Assembly: GCF_000308595.1 (NCBI RefSeq)
Contig: NZ_BAGA01000046.1
Coordinates: 1-40,980 of the forward strand
Source of the DNA: Nocardia higoensis NBRC 100133
GTDB lineage: Bacteria; Actinomycetota; Actinomycetes; Mycobacteriales; Mycobacteriaceae
Reading direction: 5' to 3'
Length of the DNA stretch: 40,980 nucleotides
Under the pieces are notes generated by a model, which saw nothing but the letters and a program-made list of their open reading frames with translations, made no database searches and was not told the DNA's origin. Shown piece by piece: positions 14,009-22,556 of this stretch; position 1 is the stretch's first letter, and each line of letters begins with the position of its first letter. Position numbers and translations under genes: made by a program.

Positions 14009-15775
14009 GTGTCCGACAACCGGAGCGAACTCAGCCGGCCCCATCCCACACCCCGGCCGGAACACGCACCGCCGGATCCCGAACCACGGCCCGATCTCAA
14101 ACCACGCAGCCGCGATGTGACCGACGGCCTGGAGAAGACCGCGGCACGCGGAATGCTGCGGGCGGTCGGCATGGGCGACGACGACTGGGACAAACCGCAG
14201 ATCGGCGTGGCCTCCTCGTGGAACGAGATCACCCCCTGCAACCTTTCGCTGGAGCGCCTGGCGCGCGCCGGCAAGGACGGTGTCTACGCCGCGGGCGGGT
14301 TCCCCATGCAGTTCGGCACCATCTCCGTCTCCGACGGCATCTCGATGGGGCACGAGGGCATGCACTTCTCGCTGGTGTCGCGGGAGGTGATCGCCGACAG
14401 CGTCGAGACCGTGGTGCAGGCCGAACGCCTGGACGGCACGGTGCTGCTGGCGGGCTGCGACAAGTCGCTGCCGGGCATGCTGATGGCCGCGGCCCGGCTC
14501 GACCTGGCCTCGGTCTTCCTCTACGCGGGCTCGATCCTGCCCGGCATCGCCAAGCTCTCCGACGGCAGCGAGCGCGAGGTCACCATCATCGACGCCTTCG
14601 AGGCGGTCGGCGCCTGCTCGCGTGGGCTGATGAGCCGCGCCGACGTCGACGCCATCGAACGCGCGATCTGTCCCGGCGAGGGCGCCTGCGGCGGGATGTA
14701 CACCGCCAACACCATGGCCAGTGCGGCCGAGGCACTCGGCATGTCGCTGCCGGGCAGCGCGGCGCCGCCCGCCACCGACCGTCGCCGCGACGGTTACGCC
14801 CGGCGCAGCGGCCTGGCCGTGGTCGAATTGATCCGGCGCGGCATCACCGCCCGCGACATCCTCACCAAGGAAGCCTTCGAGAACGCGATCGCGGTCGTGA
14901 TGGCCTTCGGCGGCTCCACCAACGCGGTGCTGCACCTGCTCGCCATCGCGCACGAGGCGGAGGTGGATCTCGAGTTGGCCGACTTCGCCCGGGTGGGCAG
15001 GCGGGTCCCGCATCTGGCGGACGTCAAGCCCTTCGGCGCGCACGTGATGACGGACATCGACCGCATCGGCGGCGTGCCGGTGATGATGAAGACCCTGCTC
15101 GACGCCGGTCTGCTGCACGGCGACTGCCTGACCGTCACCGGCGCGACGGTGGCCGAGAACCTCGCCGAGATCGCCCCGCCCGATCCCGACGGCACCGTGA
15201 TCCGCGTGCTCAGCAGGCCCATCCACCCGACCGGCGGCATCACCATCCTGTCGGGCACGCTGGCTCCCGGCGGAGCGGTGGTCAAGTCGGCCGGCTTCGA
15301 CTCCGAGGTCTTCACCGGGACCGCGCGCGTCTTCGACCGGGAGCGTGCCGCGATGGACGCGCTGGAGAACGGTGTCATCGCCGCGGGCGATGTGGTGGTC
15401 ATCCGCTACGAGGGCCCCAAGGGCGGGCCCGGAATGCGCGAGATGCTGGCCATCACCGCCGCCATCAAGGGCGCGGGCCTGGGCAAGGACGTGCTGCTGC
15501 TGACCGACGGACGCTTCTCCGGCGGTACCACCGGCCTGTGCGTCGGGCATGTCGCCCCCGAGGCCGTCGACAGCGGGCCGATCGCCTTCGTCCGTGACGG
15601 TGACCGGATCCGCCTCGACGTGGCCGCGGGCACCCTCGACCTGCTCGTCGAGCCGTCCGAGCTCGCCGAGCGCGCGCGGGGCTGGCAGCCGCTGCCTGCC
15701 CGCTACACCCGCGGTGTACTGGCGAAATACGCCCGGCTGGTCGGCTCGGCATCCGAAGGCGCGGTCTGCGATTGA
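14009..15775 (+). CDS. ilvD: Dihydroxy-acid dehydratase
   Basis: The product is 588 residues from GTG 14009. It converts 2,3-dihydroxy-3-methylbutanoate and its isoleucine counterpart to the 2-keto acids, the third common step of valine/isoleucine synthesis, in the cytoplasm. The sequence is very close to mycobacterial Ilv[63 protein letters not shown]. The probable iron-sulfur cysteines are Cys77, Cys150 and Cys227. The C-terminal half has [15 protein letters not shown] and [18 protein letters not shown]. About 30 Pro/Arg-rich residues precede the conserved start, so the true start could be a little downstream. CATGAT 6 nt before the GTG could be a leaderless promoter. It is a single-gene unit beside gnd, with no other ilv genes present. 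Confidence 0.96.
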   Translation: MSDNRSELSRPHPTPRPEHAPPDPEPRPDLKPRSRDVTDGLEKTAARGMLRAVGMGDDDWDKPQIGVASSWNEITPCNLSLERLARAGKDGVYAAGGFPMQFGTISVSDGISMGHEGMHFSLVSREVIADSVETVVQAERLDGTVLLAGCDKSLPGMLMAAARLDLASVFLYAGSILPGIAKLSDGSEREVTIIDAFEAVGACSRGLMSRADVDAIERAICPGEGACGGMYTANTMASAAEALGMSLPGSAAPPATDRRRDGYARRSGLAVVELIRRGITARDILTKEAFENAIAVVMAFGGSTNAVLHLLAIAHEAEVDLELADFARVGRRVPHLADVKPFGAHVMTDIDRIGGVPVMMKTLLDAGLLHGDCLTVTGATVAENLAEIAPPDPDGTVIRVLSRPIHPTGGITILSGTLAPGGAVVKSAGFDSEVFTGTARVFDRERAAMDALENGVIAAGDVVVIRYEGPKGGPGMREMLAITAAIKGAGLGKDVLLLTDGRFSGGTTGLCVGHVAPEAVDSGPIAFVRDGDRIRLDVAAGTLDLLVEPSELAERARGWQPLPARYTRGVLAKYARLVGSASEGAVCD

Positions 15776-15855
15776 GGCCGAGGCCGATCACCGACGGGGT
15801 GGCCGGTGCAGTAGCTTGAAGCGCAGAACTCACCGTCAACGAAGAGAGCTGATCG

Positions 15856-17328
15856 ATGCCGACCACGACGGAGCCGACCTCCTCCGAGCAGACCACGACC
15901 GCGCGCGCACAGATCGGTGTCACCGGCCTGGCCGTCATGGGCAGCAATATCGCCCGTAACTTCGCCCGGCACGGGTACACGGTCGCGTTGCACAACCGTT
16001 CGGTCGCCAAGACCGACGCGCTGCTGGCCGAGCACGGCGGCGACGGCGACTTCGTACGCACCGAGACCATCGAGGAGTTCGTGGCGGTGCTGGAGCGGCC
16101 GCGGCGCGTGCTCATCATGGTCAAGGCGGGCGAGGCGACCGACGCGGTCATCGAGGAGCTGGCCGCGGCGATGGAGCCGGGCGACATCATCATCGACGGC
16201 GGCAACGCCCTCTACACCGACACCATCCGCCGCGAGGCCGCCATGCGCGAGCGCGGTCTGAACTTCGTCGGCGCGGGCATCTCCGGCGGCGAGGAAGGCG
16301 CGCTCAACGGTCCGGCCATCATGCCGGGCGGTCCCGCCGAGTCCTACGAATCGCTGGGCCCGCTGCTGGAGTCGGTGGCCGCGAAGGTCGACGGGATCCC
16401 CTGCTGCACCCACATCGGCCCGGACGGCTCCGGCCATTTCGTGAAGATGGTGCACAACGGCATCGAATACGCCGACATGCAGCTCATCGGCGAGGCCTAC
16501 CATCTGTTCCGCGAGGCGCTCGGCTTCGACGCCAAGCAGATCGCCGACGTGTTCACCCAGTGGAACAGCGGCGATCTGGAGAGCTACCTGGTGGAGATCA
16601 CCGCCGAGGTGCTGAACCAGGTCGATGCCAAGACCGGCCGCCCGCTGGTGGACGTGATCGTCGACGCCGCCGAGCAGAAGGGCACCGGGCGCTGGACGGT
16701 CAAGTCCGCGCTGGATCTGGGCGTGCCGGTGACCGGCATCGCCGAAGCCGTGTTCGCCCGCGCGCTGTCGGGCTCGCGCGCCCAGCGCAAGGCCGCCCTC
16801 GGCCTGGCCGCGGGCAGCCTGGCCGAGAAGCCGACCGATGTCGAGCAGTTCACCGAGGACATCCGCCGCGCGCTCTACGCCTCCAAGGTCGTCGCGTACG
16901 CGCAGGGCTTCGACCAGATCGCCGCGGGCAGCGCCGAATACGGCTGGAACCTGAAGCCCGGCGACCTGGCCACGATCTGGCGCGGCGGCTGCATCATCCG
17001 CGCCCGCTTCCTCAACCGCATCAAGGAGGCCTACGACAACGATCCCGCGCTGCCCAGCCTGATCCTGGACCCGTACTTCCGCGAGGCCATCGAGACCGGC
17101 ATCGACAGCTGGCGCCGCGTGGTCGCCACCGCGACGCTCCTCGGCATTCCGGTGCCCGCGTTCGGCTCCTCGCTGTCGTACTACGACGCGCTGCGCTCGG
17201 AGCGCCTGCCCGCCGCGCTCACCCAGGCCCAGCGCGACTTCTTCGGGGCGCACACCTACGAGCGCGTCGACGCCGAGGGCAAGTACCACACCCTGTGGAG
17301 CGGCGACCGCTCCGAGATCCAGGCCTGA
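15856..17328 (+). CDS. gnd: 6-phosphogluconate dehydrogenase, decarboxylating
   Basis: The product is 490 residues, the usual length of the long Gnd form. It oxidises 6-phosphogluconate to ribulose 5-phosphate with release of CO2 and reduction of NADP in the pentose phosphate pathway. The Rossmann motif GLAVMGSNIARNFARHG begins at residue 24, with HNRS after the second strand, typical of NADP binding. The 6PGDH signature IIDGGNALYTDT is near 112-123, the substrate loop is GAGISGGEEGALNGPAIMPG, and the catalytic HFVKMVHNGIEY contains Lys197. The C-terminal helical domain ends SGDRSEIQA. The ribosome-binding site is AAGAGAG upstream of the ATG, and a TAGCTT box (15812-15817) could be its -10. 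It is terminated by the large palindrome at 17352-17393. Confidence 0.96.
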   Translation: MPTTTEPTSSEQTTTARAQIGVTGLAVMGSNIARNFARHGYTVALHNRSVAKTDALLAEHGGDGDFVRTETIEEFVAVLERPRRVLIMVKAGEATDAVIEELAAAMEPGDIIIDGGNALYTDTIRREAAMRERGLNFVGAGISGGEEGALNGPAIMPGGPAESYESLGPLLESVAAKVDGIPCCTHIGPDGSGHFVKMVHNGIEYADMQLIGEAYHLFREALGFDAKQIADVFTQWNSGDLESYLVEITAEVLNQVDAKTGRPLVDVIVDAAEQKGTGRWTVKSALDLGVPVTGIAEAVFARALSGSRAQRKAALGLAAGSLAEKPTDVEQFTEDIRRALYASKVVAYAQGFDQIAAGSAEYGWNLKPGDLATIWRGGCIIRARFLNRIKEAYDNDPALPSLILDPYFREAIETGIDSWRRVVATATLLGIPVPAFGSSLSYYDALRSERLPAALTQAQRDFFGAHTYERVDAEGKYHTLWSGDRSEIQA

Positions 17329-17351
17329 CCCGCGCGAAAAGCGCACTCGGG

Positions 17352-17393
17352 CAACGGGAAAGGGCCGGACGATCGTCCGGCCCTTTCCCGTTG
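17352..17393. terminator. 42-bp perfect palindrome, bidirectional terminator
   Basis: Bases 17352-17393 are their own reverse complement. They form a stem of up to 19 bp (CAACGGGAAAGGGCCGGAC) closing on GATC. It lies 23 bp after gnd and 46 bp from the stop of the opposing GMC oxidase, so it should stop both transcripts. Confidence 0.85.
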
Positions 17394-17439
17394 TGAGGGC
17401 AACGTGCCCGGCTGCCCCCAGCTCGGCCGGGGCACGGTT

Positions 17440-19035
17440 TCAGATGACGGCGCCGATGTCGTTGGCGACCAGGTTGTCCAGCGCGTGCTCGGCGACCGCC
17501 GCGATGGTCATCGACGGATTGCAGGCCGCGGTATTGCCCGGCATCAGCGCACCGTCGAGCACGTACAGGCCGCGCTGGCCGAGCACGCGACCGTTGACGT
17601 CGCACACCGTGCCCATGCACGCGCCGCCCAGCGCGTGCCAGGTGGAGGGGAACACCGCATTGGTGTCGAGCAGGGTTGTGTCCGGCCCGGCGATGCGGTG
17701 TGCCAGCGGGCCGATCCGGGTGTTCTGGATGAACGAGTCGCCGTCGGCGGGCCAGTGCAGTCTCGCTTCGCCCGCCGCCGCGTCGTAGTCGAACCGGCCG
17801 CGGTCGCGGCTGACGCCGTAGCCGACCATCATGGTGCTCATCGGGTCGATCTGCAGCGGCGGAATGGACGCCTGGACCAGCGTGCAGGCCGTCTCCGGAT
17901 CCTCCCAGTTCTTGCTGCCGTAGACGACCGGACCGCCTTGCGCCTTACCGAAATTCGCGCCCGGGTTGTTCCAGACGTAGATGCGGTCGGCATTGGTGCC
18001 CCAGCCCTCGCCGACCGCGTCGGGCAGATCGGGGATACGCCCGGTGGCCTTGGCGCGCACCAGCAGCTTGGTGGTGTTGACCGACCCGGCCGCCATGATC
18101 AGCGTGCCCGCGGTGAGGATCTTCTGTTCCACGACCGTGCCGGTGGTGTCGAGGTGGTTCACGTAGATCGTCCAGCGCCCGTCGGCAGCACGCTCGACAT
18201 CGGTGACCTCGTGCAGCGTCTTCACCTCGACCAGGCCGGTCGCCTCGGCGGCGGCGATGTAGGTGACGTCGACGGAGTTCTTGCCGCCGTTGTTCACGCC
18301 CATCGCGCCGTCGCCGTTGGTGTAGCTGGGCTTCATCTCCCCGCGCAGTTCGGCCAGCGCGTAGTTCCAGTCGATCGGCATGGGGATCTTGTCCAGCGGC
18401 AGGCCCGCCCGGCGCACATTGTCGGCGAAGACCCTGGCCGCGAGATAGTTCGGGTGCTCGACGAGTTCGTCGGGCGCCACCGCCAGCCCGAGCATCCTGG
18501 CCACCCGCGGGTAGTGCACCCGGTCGAGCACGTCCCAGTCGATCTCGCCGGGAAAGTGCGCGGCGAACACCTCTCGGGTGGGCTGCAGGGACATGCCCTG
18601 GTAGACCAGCGAGCCGCCGCCGACGCCCGCCGGGCACAGTGCGGTCATGTTCTCGCCCGCCACCGCCTCGATCAGACCCGTGTACGGCTCGAACACCAGC
18701 GGCGTGCCGAACAGGTTGGGATTGGAGCGGTACCACAGCAGCCGCTTGTCCGGTGCGGACGCGCGCGGGAAGGTCTCGGCGTTCGGCCCGGTCGGCCAGC
18801 GGAGCCCGCGCTCGAGGACCGTCACCGGCACGCCGGCCTGTGCCAGCCGCAGCGCGCTGATGCCACCGCCGAATCCGGAACCGACCACGACGACGCGGTG
18901 TTCTTCGAAAGCGACCGGGATCTGATTGCCCCGGGCAGCGACCGCGTGCCGTCCGTTCGCATTCCAGGAACCCGCGACCAGTACACCTGCCGCCGCTGCT
19001 CCGGTCAGCACGGACCGGCGCGTGATTACCGACAT
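17440..19035 (-). CDS. Tat-secreted GMC oxidoreductase, cholesterol-oxidase-like
   Basis: The product is 531 residues from ATG 19035, which is 6 nt after AAGGG; ATG 19041 is an alternative. A twin-arginine signal (ITRRSVLTGAAAAGVLVAGS) implies export of a folded flavoprotein. FAD motif: VVVVGSGFGGGISALRLAQA (48-67). The substrate side shows CPAGVGGGSLVYQGM and GNNGGK-like MGVNNGGKNSVD, and the C-terminal active-site block WHALGGACMG (His467) and NPSMTIAAVAEH (Asn506) matches the His/Asn pair of class I cholesterol oxidases. The loop that carries the isomerising glutamate in those enzymes shows no obvious Glu here, so it might oxidise without isomerising, or use another sterol-like alcohol. 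A 22-bp palindrome lies 28 bp upstream of the start. The secreted esterase gene is upstream on the same strand, separated by a terminator. Confidence 0.88.
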   Translation of the reverse strand: MSVITRRSVLTGAAAAGVLVAGSWNANGRHAVAARGNQIPVAFEEHRVVVVGSGFGGGISALRLAQAGVPVTVLERGLRWPTGPNAETFPRASAPDKRLLWYRSNPNLFGTPLVFEPYTGLIEAVAGENMTALCPAGVGGGSLVYQGMSLQPTREVFAAHFPGEIDWDVLDRVHYPRVARMLGLAVAPDELVEHPNYLAARVFADNVRRAGLPLDKIPMPIDWNYALAELRGEMKPSYTNGDGAMGVNNGGKNSVDVTYIAAAEATGLVEVKTLHEVTDVERAADGRWTIYVNHLDTTGTVVEQKILTAGTLIMAAGSVNTTKLLVRAKATGRIPDLPDAVGEGWGTNADRIYVWNNPGANFGKAQGGPVVYGSKNWEDPETACTLVQASIPPLQIDPMSTMMVGYGVSRDRGRFDYDAAAGEARLHWPADGDSFIQNTRIGPLAHRIAGPDTTLLDTNAVFPSTWHALGGACMGTVCDVNGRVLGQRGLYVLDGALMPGNTAACNPSMTIAAVAEHALDNLVANDIGAVI

Positions 19036-19062
19036 CGACATCCCTTGAATCGAAAGTAGAGC

Positions 19063-19084
19063 GACCGGACAACGCTGTCCGGTC
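19063..19084. promoter_or_regulatory. Operator-like palindrome before the GMC oxidase
   Basis: Arms GACCGGACA (19063-19071) and TGTCCGGTC (19076-19084) are perfectly complementary around ACGC. The position, 28-49 bp upstream of the start codon, suits a repressor site over the promoter or a hairpin in the leader. Confidence 0.55.
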
Positions 19085-19267
19085 TCGGGGGAGTCTGCCG
19101 TGTGCGTCACATCGGAGTCAAGCATTACGGCCGTTGCGTCCGATCGCCGGGCTCGATCCGAGGCCCCGACGGCGGGCGGCATGCTCGGTCGTTTTCGGCG
19201 ACGACCTGCCGGCGCGCGCCGGAATCCGTTCCGGTAAGGACGATCCGTGCGCTCCCGGGCGCGCCGA

Positions 19268-19300
19268 AGCCGAGCGCGCCGGACCCCGGTGCGCTCGGCT
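19268..19300 (-). terminator. Hairpin terminator after the cutinase-like gene
   Basis: A 15-bp stem with a single G-U-type mismatch (AGCCGAGCGCGCCGG at 19268-19282 with CCGGTGCGCTCGGCT at 19286-19300) closes on a 3-nt loop, 39 bp beyond the esterase stop. No U-tract follows. Confidence 0.7.
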
Positions 19301-19339
19301 CTTCCCGTATCGATTCCAGCGGCCGCGGCGGCCGCCGCT

Positions 19340-20242
19340 TCAGATCAGCGCGCGCAGCTTGCCGCGCAGCCAGCCGATGGCCGTCTCCCCGCCGGCGACC
19401 CGATAGTACGGATAGCTCTGGTGCGCGCCGGAGCTCAGGAAGTTGTCGATCTGGCGCTTGCGCTCCTCGTAGGCGGAGTTGTTGAGCTGGTCGTGCAGCA
19501 GTCCGAGACCGCCCGCGGCGAGCACGTCGGCGAGCAGATCACCGGCGGGCAGTTGGTAGAACTGCGTCGGATCCGATGCCTGCGCGAACATCCCGGCGAT
19601 CCGCGCGGCGAAATCGCCGTCGGGGGTGGCGCAGTAGAGATCCTCGGGCACGCAGAAGGTGTAGGCGACCGGGCTGAGCCAGCCGAAGCCGCCCAGGCGC
19701 GGGCCGCCCGCGCCCGCACCGGGGACCGGCGGGCCGATCAGCTGATCGGTCGGCGAGCGGCGCGGGTCGGCGACGAGGCCGACCAGCCCGACCCGGTCCG
19801 GCGGCACGACGCCGAGCCCGGTGCCGATCTCGGCGGCGACATCGCCCGCCGCGTCGGCGCCCTGGCTGTAGCCGAGCAGCGCGAAACGTGTACCGGGACA
19901 TTGCCTGGCGACATCGGCGATCAATCCCCGCGCGCCGTCGGTGGCCTCGCGCTTGGACCTGCCGTAGACCTCGCCCTCCCACGGAAAGGCGGTCGCCGCG
20001 TAGGTGACGTAGTCGACCCGGACATTGCCGGGCAGACCGTCGGCCGCGCCGGCGAGAATGCCCTTGCCCGGCTCCTCGTGCGAGGTCTCCCAGGTGCCGG
20101 GTACGACCACGACGTGGAGGTCGGGGCAGGAGCCGGGAGAGGCGGTGGCGGTGGCGGCGCCGATCGGCAATGCGGCCGCGACCATCGCAACTGCGCAGGC
20201 CGCCGCGTTCGTCAATCGAGCGTTCGTCCATCGAGAGAGCAT
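19340..20242 (-). CDS. Secreted cutinase-like serine esterase
   Basis: The product is 300 residues from ATG 20242, with GGAG 7 nt upstream. The signal peptide spans about residues 1-36 (AAACAVAMVAAALPIGAATA). The alpha/beta-hydrolase domain of the cutinase family follows: VVVVPGTWETS, nucleophile Ser126 in ALLGYSQGAD, Asp201 flanked by Cys197 and Cys204 (CVPEDLYC), and a candidate catalytic His274 in GAHQSYPYY. Mycolata carry many such cutinase-like proteins that cleave esters, phospholipids or envelope glycolipids. The protein is larger than a classic cutinase of about 200 residues and has an extra helical insertion between the Asp and His. Secretion alongside the GMC oxidase suggests a shared role at lipid-rich surfaces, which is inference. 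Confidence 0.88.
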   Translation of the reverse strand: MLSRWTNARLTNAAACAVAMVAAALPIGAATATASPGSCPDLHVVVVPGTWETSHEEPGKGILAGAADGLPGNVRVDYVTYAATAFPWEGEVYGRSKREATDGARGLIADVARQCPGTRFALLGYSQGADAAGDVAAEIGTGLGVVPPDRVGLVGLVADPRRSPTDQLIGPPVPGAGAGGPRLGGFGWLSPVAYTFCVPEDLYCATPDGDFAARIAGMFAQASDPTQFYQLPAGDLLADVLAAGGLGLLHDQLNNSAYEERKRQIDNFLSSGAHQSYPYYRVAGGETAIGWLRGKLRALI

Positions 20243-20355
20243 CGTCGTACTCCGTCTCTGCACTGCCGGGCGAGCGCCCGGATGGTGAAAGGTGCCCTGC
20301 GAGCAGGACACCGATGGTCGGCCGAACCCTGCCGAAATAGTAACCGGCCAGCCGA

Positions 20356-20361
20356 TAGGCT
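20356..20361 (+). promoter_or_regulatory. Candidate -10 box of the YaeQ gene
   Basis: TAGGCT lies 9 nt before the ATG at 20371, with no Shine-Dalgarno between. Transcription would start at or very near the start codon. Confidence 0.35.
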
Positions 20362-20370
20362 GCTGGCTCT

Positions 20371-20913
20371 ATGGCACTCAATGCGACTGTTCACAGCTTT
20401 ACCGTCGGACTCGCCGACCTCGACCGTGGCGTCTATGACGATCTGGAGCTGCGCGTCGCCCGCCATCCTTCCGAGACGGCGGAATTCATGCTCACCCGCC
20501 TGCTCGCCTACTGCCTGGAATACACCGAGGGCATCGCCTTCAGCGACGGCGGCGTCTCCTCCACCGATCAGCCCGCGGTGCTCGCGCGCGACGCCACCGG
20601 CAGACTCACCGCCTGGATCGAGGTCGGCGCCCCCGATGCCGAGCGGGTGCATCGGGGCAGCAAATCCGCTGAGCGCGTGGCCGTATACACCCATCGCGAT
20701 CCGGCCAAGGTGCTCGCGCTCTACAGCGGCAAGCGAATCCACCGGGCCGAGCGCATCCCGCTCTACAGCTTCGATCGCGCGTTCGTCGACGACGCGGTGA
20801 CCGCGATCGAAAGGCGCAATACGGCGACCCTTTCGGTGACCGAGGGCTCGTTGTACCTGGAACTCAACGGCAAGGCGTTCGAGACGGTGGTGCACGAGCA
20901 CCGGATCGGATAG
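20371..20913 (+). CDS. YaeQ family protein
   Basis: The product is 180 residues, the full family length. It begins MALNATVHSFTVGLADLDRG and carries HPSETAEFMLTRLLAYCLEY, TAWIEVGAPDAERVHRGSK and VAVYTH, all typical of YaeQ. The family has a PD-(D/E)xK nuclease-like fold, and the conserved acidic residues and lysine (IEVG...K) are present, but its biochemical role is unsettled; a link to transcription elongation has been suggested in enterobacteria. It is cytoplasmic. It is transcribed divergently from the esterase, across 128 bp, and converges with the TetR gene, whose stop lies two bases away at 20915. No ribosome-binding site is visible. Confidence 0.9.
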   Translation: MALNATVHSFTVGLADLDRGVYDDLELRVARHPSETAEFMLTRLLAYCLEYTEGIAFSDGGVSSTDQPAVLARDATGRLTAWIEVGAPDAERVHRGSKSAERVAVYTHRDPAKVLALYSGKRIHRAERIPLYSFDRAFVDDAVTAIERRNTATLSVTEGSLYLELNGKAFETVVHEHRIG

Positions 20914-20914
20914 C

Positions 20915-21541
20915 TCACCGATTGCGGTGGGCGACCGTGGTGAGCGCGAAGGCGATGTCCACCGCCGCGGACGCGAGCCGGTCGCGGTCGATGGGCAGGC
21001 GACCGTCGGCCCAATCCAGGTACAGCGCCACCAGCGCTCCGCTCAGCGAGGTCGCCTGGATCGCGAGGGTCTCGTCGTCGGCGGGCACCAGATCGCCGGC
21101 TTCGGTGCCGAGCAGCGCCACCAGCGCGCGGATGAAGGAGGGCGCCCTGGCGGCGCTGTGCTCGTGCAGGGTGTCGTCGCCCAGCGGCTCGCGCAACAGG
21201 ATCCTGGCCCGCCGGGGATCCTCCTCGAAATACCGGGCGCACATATCGATGACAGCCCGCACGGCCGCCCGCAGGTCGCCGGTCGGGGGCAGGTCCTGGA
21301 TGCGTGCCATCAGGTCGCTCTCCAGCCGGTCGTAGACCGCGCGCAGCAGCGTCTCCCGGCTGTCGAAGCTCTCGTAGAAGTAGCGCGGGCTCAGGTTCGC
21401 CTGCCGTGCCACCGCCCGCATGGTCACCGCGGACGCACCGGCGGTGCCGAGGATCTCGGTGGCGACCGCGAGCAGCTGCTCGCGCCGGTCGGCACTGCGA
21501 TCGTCCATGGTCTGGCCGCGCCAGAGTCTCGGTGAACTCAT
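20915..21541 (-). CDS. TetR family transcriptional regulator
   Basis: The product is 208 residues from ATG 21541, which is 7 nt after GAGGA; GTG 21544 is an alternative. The DNA-binding domain is RREQLLAVATEILGTAGASA with the recognition helix region RAVARQANLSPRYFYESFDS (about 19-65). The C-terminal domain includes RARILLREPLGDDTLHEH, typical of TetR ligand domains but without a known ligand. It is the last gene of a minus-strand run: tetR (24557), two DapB-like genes, then this gene 94 bp after the last one, so it may be co-transcribed. It converges with yaeQ with almost no spacer and no visible terminator. Confidence 0.9.
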   Translation of the reverse strand: MSSPRLWRGQTMDDRSADRREQLLAVATEILGTAGASAVTMRAVARQANLSPRYFYESFDSRETLLRAVYDRLESDLMARIQDLPPTGDLRAAVRAVIDMCARYFEEDPRRARILLREPLGDDTLHEHSAARAPSFIRALVALLGTEAGDLVPADDETLAIQATSLSGALVALYLDWADGRLPIDRDRLASAAVDIAFALTTVAHRNR

Positions 21542-21635
21542 CACCTCATCCTCGCACTCCGCCCCGGGCGCCCCGCGCCGGACCGCCCGCCGCCGGTGGG
21601 GCGGGACCGGCGGTCCAGGGGCGCCGCGGCGGCGG

Positions 21636-22556
21636 TCAGCGCTTCAGGCGATCGTCGGACTTCAGGTAGTTGATCGCCAGGTCGCGCCGGGTGATCCCCG
21701 GCTCGCTCTCGAACACCGCGCGCAGCGCGTCGAGAACGCCCACGCCGGTCAGGTGATCGCCGGGGTGCAGCCCGCCGGCGAACCGGAACTCCACCGTCGC
21801 CGTCCCGGAGGCCGCGTCGGTGGTGGTGACCAGGCGGTAGCGCAGCGGCACGCCCTCGGGCTCGGCCTTCGTCCAGATCGAGTGGTAGCCGACCTGGGTG
21901 CCCAGATCGCGGTGCACGCCGACCCGCTCGACCAGGCCCGCGTCGCCGATCTCGACATCCACGGCGGTGGCGGGGGTCTCGGCCGCGCTCGAGCCGCCGA
22001 ACACCGCCTCGTCGAGGGTGTGCAGCCCGGCCTCGTAGAACCTGTGAACGGCCTGCACCGCGGCGACGGCCGCGTCGCTGTCCGCCGCTCCGAGCCCGGT
22101 GCCCGCCAGGGATCCCCACGGATACACTCCGGCGTCGGGGAACCGGACCTCCTCGATCAGTTCCACCCGCCGGATGTCGCGGGTCACCTCGGCCAGCGTG
22201 CGCGCCATCCGGATCGCCACGGCCGACTGGAAACCGGCGCTCGCGTGGAAGGTCGAGGAGCCGGCCCGGCAGGCGTCGAGGATGTCGGTCTCCGGCAGCC
22301 GCTCATCCAGCGGCAGCGTGGTCACCACGTCGTAGCCCGCCCGGAGCAACTGCGGCACCGCCGTCTTCGGCGCGTCGGCGGCCGTCTCCTCGGCGCCGGG
22401 CGCGTAGACCACGCAGTCGGTGCCGGTGGGCGGCTGCTCGGTCCCGGTCGTGCGGGCGACGAGGGTGAGATCGGCGCGGGCGTCGACCCGTTCGGCGATC
22501 CGGTCGGCGACGGCGCCGTCGCCGTGGACGGTGACGCGAATGCGATGCCGGCTCAT
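21636..22556 (-). CDS. Degenerate DapB-like (dihydrodipicolinate reductase family) protein
   Basis: The product is 306 residues, starting inside the stop of the upstream paralogue (ATGA, 22553-22556). The first strand reads VTVHGDGAVADRIAERVDAR, which keeps the outline of a Rossmann fold but loses the usual GxGxxG glycines. The later parts parallel the neighbour: FHASAGFQSAVAIRMARTL, RRVELIEEVRFPDAGVYPWG, ESEPGITRRDLAINYLKSDD. It looks like a duplicated and diverged partner that may have lost or weakened nucleotide binding and could serve as the second chain of a heteromer. The substrate is unknown; there is no lysine-biosynthesis context. Confidence 0.75.
   Translation of the reverse strand: MSRHRIRVTVHGDGAVADRIAERVDARADLTLVARTTGTEQPPTGTDCVVYAPGAEETAADAPKTAVPQLLRAGYDVVTTLPLDERLPETDILDACRAGSSTFHASAGFQSAVAIRMARTLAEVTRDIRRVELIEEVRFPDAGVYPWGSLAGTGLGAADSDAAVAAVQAVHRFYEAGLHTLDEAVFGGSSAAETPATAVDVEIGDAGLVERVGVHRDLGTQVGYHSIWTKAEPEGVPLRYRLVTTTDAASGTATVEFRFAGGLHPGDHLTGVGVLDALRAVFESEPGITRRDLAINYLKSDDRLKR

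Larger units (their letters stand above)
19036..19339. other. Intergenic region with operator-like palindrome and terminator
   Basis: Both flanking genes run on the minus strand. The region holds a perfect palindrome at 19063-19084 near the GMC oxidase start and a strong hairpin at 19268-19300 just after the esterase stop. No gene is supported. Confidence 0.6.
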
